Of a stretch of 9,288 nucleotides of DNA, positions 5,678 to 9,288 are shown in pieces; the stretch's first letter is position 1; each line of letters begins with the position of its first letter. The stretch is from an uncultured Mesorhizobium sp. (GTDB lineage: Bacteria > Pseudomonadota > Alphaproteobacteria > Rhizobiales > Rhizobiaceae), in the NCBI GenBank assembly GCA_950071955.1, contig CATMOC010000113.1, positions 1 to 9,288 of the forward strand, in the 5' to 3' direction. The position numbers were made by a program, and so were the translations under genes. The notes below the pieces were generated by a model that was given only the letters and a program-made list of their open reading frames with translations, was not told the origin of the DNA and did not search any database.

Positions 5678-7504
5678 TCATAGTGGCCGCGCCGCCCGAT
5701 CCAGCCAGGCGCGGTCTTCGCCGCCGAGCATCGGCCCGATCTCGGCGAGCACCCGCGCGTGATAGGCGTCAAGCCACGCCCGCTCCTCCACCGTGAGCAA
5801 GTCCGGGTCGATCAGGCGGCGGTCGAACGGGGCGAGCGTCAAAGTCTCGAAGGCATGCATCGGCTTGTCGCCGCCGGGGATCGTCTCCGGCTCGGTTACG
5901 ACGATGAGGTTTTCCAGCCGGATACCGTAGTGCCCGGCCTTGTAGTAGCCCGGCTCGTTGGAGAGGATCATGCCGGGCAGCAGCTTCTCCGTGCCCGTCT
6001 TGGCGATGCGCTGCGGGCCCTCGTGCACGGAGAGATAGGCGCCGACGCCATGGCCGGTGCCGTGTCCGTAGTCGAGGCCGGCCTTCCACAGTGCGAGACG
6101 GGCGACGGCGTCGATGTCGGCGCCGCGCGTGCCGGCGGGGAACTTTAGCAGCGAGATGCCGATCATGCCTTTCAGCACCAGCGTGTAGCGCTCGCGCATC
6201 TCCCCGCTCGGCTGCCCGATCGGGACAGTACGCGTGATGTCGGTCGTGCCGTCCTGGTACTGCGCTCCTGAATCCACCAGGAACAGTTCGCCTTCGCCGA
6301 GCGTCCGGTTGGTCGCCTTCGTGACGCGGTAGTGGATGATCGCGCCGTTCGGTCCGGCGCCGGAGATCGTGTCGAAGGAAATGTCGCGCAGCGGCATCTG
6401 GGCTTCCTCGCCCGCCCGGCGGCGCGCCGCCTCCAGTTCGCTGACCGCGCCGATCTCGTCAACGCTGCCCGGCTGCTGGCGGTCGAGCCAGGCGAGATAG
6501 CGCGTCACGGCGGCGCCATCGCGGCGATGGGCGGCGCGGCTGCCGGCGAGTTCGGCCGCGTTCTTCGTGGCGCGCGGCAGGCGCGCCGGATCCGCCATCC
6601 TGACGACCTTGCCGCCATTCTCCTCGACCAGCATGCGCAGCTTTTCGGCGGCAAGCCCGTGATCGAGCCCGATCGCCGCGCCCGCCGCGGCGAGCCGCGC
6701 AATCTCGCCATCGAGTGCGGCGGGGTCCTTCAGGTCGGCAAGTTGGGTCAGATAGGCCTTCACCTTCATCGGTAGCTTGCGTTCGTCCATGAACAGCGTC
6801 GGCCGGCCTTCGGCGGACAGCACCGCGAAGCCCAGCGCCAACGGCGTGTGCGGCACGTCGCGGCCGCGGATGTTGAAGGCCCAGCACAGCGAGGCGGGGT
6901 CGGTGAGCACGCAGTGGTCGGCTCCGTCCTTCGCCACGATGGCGGCCAGCTCGGCGAGCTTTTCCTTGGCAAGGCGCCCGGCGAACCGCTCAGGATGGAT
7001 TTCCACCGGCTCCAGCGGTGGTGCCGGCTGGTCGTCCCAGATCGCGTCGATCGGATTGCGCTCCACCGCAACGAGCGTGCCCTTGCGCTTTGCGACTGCC
7101 TTGCGCAGTGCGGCGGCGTCGCCGATCGTGTGCAGCCACGGATCGAAGCCGAGCCTGGTCCCTTCCAGCAGGTTCTCGGCGATCCACGCAGGGGGAGGGG
7201 TATCGACGAGGCTCTCGACCGCGAACAGTTCCGGGTCCACCTGCCCGGCCGCCTGCAGCGTGTAGCGCCCGTCGACGAAGAGGTGGGCGCCGTCGGCCAG
7301 GATCAGCGCCACTCCGGCCGAGCCGGTGAAACCCGTGATCCAGCGCAGCCGCTCGGCGCGTGCCGGCACGTACTCCCCCTGATGCTCGTCGGCGCGCGGC
7401 ACGAGGAATCCGTCGATGCCCTCAGCCCCCAGCCATTCGCGCAGCCGCGCCACGCGCGGCGCGGCATGCGAGGGATCGGAAACGGCTTCGAAGGTCTGGA
7501 ACAT
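5678..7504 (-). CDS. pepP: Aminopeptidase P (Xaa-Pro aminopeptidase, peptidase family M24B)
   Basis: This 608-residue protein removes an N-terminal residue that precedes proline; it uses two metal ions and is probably cytosolic, since no signal peptide is seen. It is the long three-domain form, like eukaryotic XPNPEP1: two creatinase-type N-terminal domains (about residues 15-150 and 165-325) and a C-terminal pita-bread catalytic domain. All five metal ligands are present: D411 (FLVDSG), D422 (GTTDITRT), H485 (GHGTGHGVG), E517 (LSNEPGYY) and E531 (GIRLENL). H391 in AIIHYR and H494 in SVHEGP fit the catalytic histidines. It is therefore expected to be active. The start is ATG 7504, which gives the N-terminus expected for rhizobial members (MFQTFE, then ADEHQGEYVP); no strong ribosome site is visible. 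It is transcribed divergently from the DUF1127-like gene. Its likely job is peptide turnover and proline recycling. Confidence 0.95.
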   Translation of the reverse strand: MFQTFEAVSDPSHAAPRVARLREWLGAEGIDGFLVPRADEHQGEYVPARAERLRWITGFTGSAGVALILADGAHLFVDGRYTLQAAGQVDPELFAVESLVDTPPPAWIAENLLEGTRLGFDPWLHTIGDAAALRKAVAKRKGTLVAVERNPIDAIWDDQPAPPLEPVEIHPERFAGRLAKEKLAELAAIVAKDGADHCVLTDPASLCWAFNIRGRDVPHTPLALGFAVLSAEGRPTLFMDERKLPMKVKAYLTQLADLKDPAALDGEIARLAAAGAAIGLDHGLAAEKLRMLVEENGGKVVRMADPARLPRATKNAAELAGSRAAHRRDGAAVTRYLAWLDRQQPGSVDEIGAVSELEAARRRAGEEAQMPLRDISFDTISGAGPNGAIIHYRVTKATNRTLGEGELFLVDSGAQYQDGTTDITRTVPIGQPSGEMRERYTLVLKGMIGISLLKFPAGTRGADIDAVARLALWKAGLDYGHGTGHGVGAYLSVHEGPQRIAKTGTEKLLPGMILSNEPGYYKAGHYGIRLENLIVVTEPETIPGGDKPMHAFETLTLAPFDRRLIDPDLLTVEERAWLDAYHARVLAEIGPMLGGEDRAWLDRAARPL

Positions 7505-7538
7505 GTCTGGCTCGGACTATCCGGTTGGATGCGGCGCG

Positions 7539-7567
7539 ACCCTAGTCGTGCCGGTGCGAACGCGCAA
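7539..7567 (-). promoter_or_regulatory. Candidate promoter of pepP
   Basis: The minus strand reads TTGCGC (7567-7562), 17 bp, TAGGGT (7544-7539). The spacing is ideal and the form is common in alphaproteobacteria, but each box matches only about half the classical consensus. The start would be near 7532, about 28 nt before the ATG. Confidence 0.35.
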
Positions 7568-7645
7568 CGGCCCACAGTATGGGGGAATCGGAAGGGAAAT
7601 AGGTCGTGCCGCGACGCACAAAATTCATTTCGCACATGCGAACAG

Positions 7646-7662
7646 TGCATGGGTGGCATGCA
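7646..7662. promoter_or_regulatory. Short palindrome, possible operator before the DUF1127-like gene
   Basis: TGCATG (7646-7651), GGTGG, CATGCA (7657-7662) is a perfect 6-bp inverted repeat. It overlaps the predicted -35 element of the small downstream gene. No regulator can be named from the sequence. Confidence 0.4.
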
Positions 7663-7681
7663 TGATCGGTGCTGGTAAAAT
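7653..7681 (+). promoter_or_regulatory. Candidate promoter of the DUF1127-like gene
   Basis: GTGGCA (7653-7658), 17 bp, TAAAAT (7676-7681) match the sigma70 consensus at 4/6 and 5/6. Transcription would start near 7688, with a leader of about 60 nt. Confidence 0.4.
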
Positions 7682-7746
7682 GGGTCAGTGATCCTTACCT
7701 TCCGATGCGTGGAGGACAGAAACTTCCAACACGAAGGATTTTCGAG

Positions 7747-7926
7747 ATGGCACAACAGACCGGATTTTTCCGCAACGCGGTCGGCGCACTCGTCGAGGCG
7801 CGCCAGCGTCAGGTGAACCGCTACGTCAACGGCGCCCTTCTCATGCTCGACGACGAGACGCTGAAGTCGCATGGCTACGACCGCAACGAGCTGAAGAAGC
7901 AGGGCGGCGCGTACTACATGTTCTGA
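7747..7926 (+). CDS. Small DUF1127-like protein, 59 residues
   Basis: The start ATG 7747 has GAAGGA (7733-7738) 8 nt upstream. The protein has an N-terminal helix with several arginines (VEARQRQVNRYV) followed by LLMLDDETLKSHGYDRNELK. That segment matches the core of DUF1127 (YjiS-like) proteins, with the pattern Leu-x-x-Leu-Asp-Asp-x-x-Leu, then Gly, then Arg. Family members are short, basic and abundant in alphaproteobacteria; some have been linked to RNA turnover and phosphate or stress responses in Agrobacterium. The function here is unknown. The Arg-rich N-terminal part is weaker than in classical members and the C-terminus ends in an unusual Tyr-Tyr-Met-Phe. It is a single-gene unit with its own candidate promoter and a strong terminator, divergent from pepP and convergent with prmA. 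Confidence 0.8.
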   Translation: MAQQTGFFRNAVGALVEARQRQVNRYVNGALLMLDDETLKSHGYDRNELKKQGGAYYMF

Positions 7927-7969
7927 GTTTTCGCGCGCGGGCCTCGGGGCGAGCCCGCTGCTGACGAAG

Positions 7970-7999
7970 AGGCGGTTTCCTCCGGGGAGCCGCCTTTTT
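7970..7999 (+). terminator. Rho-independent terminator of the DUF1127-like gene
   Basis: AGGCGG (7970-7975) pairs with CCGCCT (7990-7995). The stem continues inward through TTTCC/GGGAG-type pairs with two wobbles to a 4-nt loop, and a run of five T ends at 7999. It is 43 nt after the stop codon and just before the convergent prmA stop. A second GC hairpin (7937-7942 with 7953-7958) lies between the stop and this terminator. Confidence 0.85.
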
Positions 8000-8013
8000 C
8001 ATTGGTTCCATGG

Positions 8014-8742
8014 TCACCCGCGCTTCAGGTGAATCGTCACCCACTCGCCCTTCACCAGCGTGCGGACATGGCGGAACCTCTGCCCGGCATACGCGGCTAG
8101 GACCGCGCGGCGCTGGCGCGTCAGGATGCCCGACAGGATCAGCGATCCGCCCGGCGCCAGCTGTCTCGCCATCTCGGGGGCGAGGCTCATCAGCGGCCGC
8201 GCGAGAATGTTGGCGACGATCAGGTCGTAGGGCGCGCGCGCGGCGATTGCGCGATGGGAAAAACCCGTCGCTGTGACCGCGTCGGCGAAGGACGCGACGC
8301 CATTGGCGCGGATGTTCTCGCGTGCGACCTCGACCGCGACGGGATCGATGTCGGTTGCGAGCACCGGGATTCGGGCGAGTTTTGCAATCCCGATCGCCAG
8401 CACCGCGCTTCCAGCGCCGAGGTCCAGCGCGTTGCGCGGACGCTCCCGCCGCGCGACGCGCTCGATCGTCTCCAGACATCCCGCCGTGGTTTCGTGCTGC
8501 CCGGTGCCAAAAGCCTGCGCAGCCGGAATAACGAATTCGGTGAGCGACGGGTCGTCCAGCGCCGCATGATCGGGCGTGCGCACCCGGAAGCGTCCGGCAC
8601 GGATCGGGTCGACACCTTTCTGGCTCTCGCTCACCCAGTCCGTATCGGGCAATTTCTCGGCCAGAATTGGAGGCACCGGATCGTCGAACAGATCGTGCAC
8701 CGCCGCGCGCTCTGCATCGTTCGGTTCGCCATGGGTATACAC
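8014..8742 (-). pseudogene. prmA: Ribosomal protein L11 methyltransferase, N-terminally truncated
   Basis: The 242 recognisable residues form the PrmA catalytic domain, which trimethylates ribosomal protein L11 using S-adenosylmethionine. Visible motifs, numbered from GTG 8742, are AFGTGQHETT (77-86), the SAM motif ALDLGAGSAVLAI (105-117; usual members have GTGSG), ATDIDP (129-134) and VANILARPL (176-184). The C-terminus WVTIHLKRG is intact. Family members are about 290 residues, so about 50 N-terminal residues, most of the L11-contacting domain, are missing. Upstream the frame reads about 13 unrelated codons to a TAG at 8784-8782, and the overlapping frame encodes an amidohydrolase N-terminus. 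There is no ribosome site at GTG 8742. Either the gene is truly disrupted or the contig is chimeric here; in the second case the real genome would carry an intact prmA. The identity of the protein is firm. Confidence 0.85.
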
Positions 8743-8827
8743 GACGCTGCGGGTCCATCGTGACCACGTAGGCGTTCCGAACTAGAACGTCCGCATGCGC
8801 CGGGGTCGAGCGGTCCGCAGCGATCAC
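8735..8827 (-). pseudogene. N-terminal fragment of an amidohydrolase-type metal-dependent hydrolase
   Basis: From GTG 8827 the minus strand reads about 31 residues ending ADVLVRNAYVVTMDPQRRVY. This is typical of the N-terminal beta strands of amidohydrolases related to cytosine and guanine deaminases and chlorohydrolases (pattern D-x-L-[IV]-R-N-x-x-V-[VL]-T-M-D). After that the frame loses all resemblance, exactly where the prmA sequence begins in another frame. The metal-binding histidines and the barrel are absent. It starts 10 nt after the stop of the fragment upstream, so the two may have been operon neighbours in their source genome. The call rests on a short match. Confidence 0.5.
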
Positions 8828-8837
8828 AGCAATCCCG

Positions 8838-9053
8838 TCACGGCGCGACGGCGGGCGTCCCGCTGTTTGCTACCAGCTTGACGAAGGCGGCCACGTCCGT
8901 ATCAATGGTCTGCTGCAGCTTCTGAAGCCGTTCGTCGACCTTAGCGGATACCTCCGAGAACACCTCGTACGACTGCTTGGTCGGCGCCCAGTCTGCGCTG
9001 GCCACGACCTCCGCTAACTTGGCCAGCCCGCCGTTCAGCCGGGCGCCCTCATA
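8838..9053 (-). pseudogene. C-terminal fragment of a secreted protein, possibly BNR/sortilin-type
   Basis: The minus strand encodes 71 residues up to a TGA at 8840-8838, including VVASADWAPTKQSYEVFSEV, then a Leu-, Gln- and Lys-rich helix (KVDERLQKLQQTIDTDVAAF) and a short tail ending GTPAVAP. This helical tail resembles the C-terminus of large WD40/YVTN/BNR-like (VPS10 or sortilin-type) glycosyl-hydrolase-annotated proteins of soil bacteria, as I recall them. The resemblance stops near position 9053; upstream codons stay open but look non-homologous. No start is visible, so it is a fragment at best. It has no relation to the chromosomal genes on the left. Confidence 0.4.
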
Positions 9054-9288
9054 GCAAACACGGCGTGGGGTGGGCAGGCGGCCGGATGTCGGGTACTCTT
9101 TGAGTTTCTACCGCCGCTTAGGTTTTCACTCCTTGTTTCTGAGACCCGGCCGGGTTGAGTATAAAGGGTTAAGAAAACATTTTAAAAAACGGGCGCCGCA
9201 GGCGCGCGAAAGCAAGAAATAGTGAGGTTTTCACGCCGCAGGCGCGAAGTGTTTGGCTAAAAATAGGTATCAGTAGTCAATCCAGGTG
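9054..9288. other. AT-rich terminal stretch with GC-rich palindromic repeats
   Basis: No gene is supported here. Base composition drops sharply, most clearly around 9155-9190. The stretch contains CGCCGCAGGCGCG twice (9194-9206 and 9234-9246, 40 bp apart; each contains the palindrome CGCC-GCA-GGCG), AGGTTTTCAC twice (9120-9129 and 9225-9234), and the perfect 12-bp palindrome ACCCGGCCGGGT (9144-9155). It does not resemble the rest of the window. Confidence 0.6.
9194..9246. repeat. 13-bp GC-rich palindromic direct repeat, two copies
   Basis: CGCCGCAGGCGCG occurs at 9194-9206 and 9234-9246 within AT-rich DNA; the first bases GCGCCGCAGGCGC form a near-perfect palindrome. Scattered GC clusters of this kind in AT-rich DNA are known from some organelle and plasmid genomes, but two copies are too few to classify it. 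Confidence 0.6.

Noticed and set aside
8014..8742. PrmA acquired from a sphingomonad
   Set aside because: The middle of the protein recalls sphingomonad PrmA, but the second half (PVLATDIDP, LIVANILARPL, WVTIHL) reads like rhizobial PrmA, and a prmA next to pepP fits native rhizobial gene order as I recall it. Transfer is not supported without a tree.
7841..8827. Continuous 328-codon minus-strand ORF starting at the amidohydrolase fragment
   Set aside because: Only the first 31 codons look like protein. The rest is out of frame with prmA and overlaps the DUF1127-like gene antisense.
9194..9246. CRISPR array
   Set aside because: Only two 13-bp repeats, no regular spacer set, and the repeat is too short.

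Overview
The window looks like chromosome of a high-GC alphaproteobacterium of the order Hyphomicrobiales (Rhizobiales). The reasons are a PdhS/PleC/DivJ-type cell-cycle histidine kinase, a Phasin_2-type granule protein, a tRNA-His with the alphaproteobacterial acceptor end (no G-1, A73), a long three-domain aminopeptidase P of the rhizobial type, and a small DUF1127-like protein. Genus cannot be fixed from the sequence alone.

Layout. Positions 3594 to 1 (minus) hold a giant multi-PAS histidine kinase that runs off the left edge. It has four PAS-like modules, two very long acidic linkers and the phospho-acceptor His, but its ATPase domain lies outside the window. A 241-bp divergent region follows, with a CtrA-like box in front of the kinase and, in front of the phasin, a sigma70-type promoter overlapped by a TGC/GCA inverted repeat. 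The phasin (3836-4288, plus) ends in a clear rho-independent terminator. tRNA-His (4547-4623, plus) follows. Next comes about 450 bp without a convincing gene, carrying two inverted copies of a palindromic repeat whose stems differ by compensating base changes. A small unrecognised ORF lies at 5078-5491 (plus). Aminopeptidase P (7504-5678, minus) and a DUF1127-like small gene (7747-7926, plus) diverge from a promoter region containing a short palindrome. The small gene has a strong terminator and converges on prmA (8742-8014, minus).

The right end is anomalous. PrmA lacks roughly its first 50 residues. Its reading frame runs directly into the N-terminus of an unrelated amidohydrolase, preceded by the C-terminus of what may be a BNR/sortilin-type secreted protein. 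Beyond about 9060 lies an AT-rich stretch with GC-rich palindromic repeats. About 550 bp therefore contain pieces of three unrelated origins, which suggests either a chimeric contig end or a genuine rearrangement breakpoint.

Functionally, the kinase would act in cell-cycle phosphorelay (DivK-type signalling), the phasin on polyhydroxyalkanoate granules, PepP in turnover of proline-containing peptides and PrmA in methylation of ribosomal protein L11. There is no evidence that these form one pathway. I did not find a convincing novel multigene system. The points most worth checking are the prmA junction, the covarying repeat pair, the phasin operator, the tRNA-His acceptor end and the architecture of the kinase linkers.
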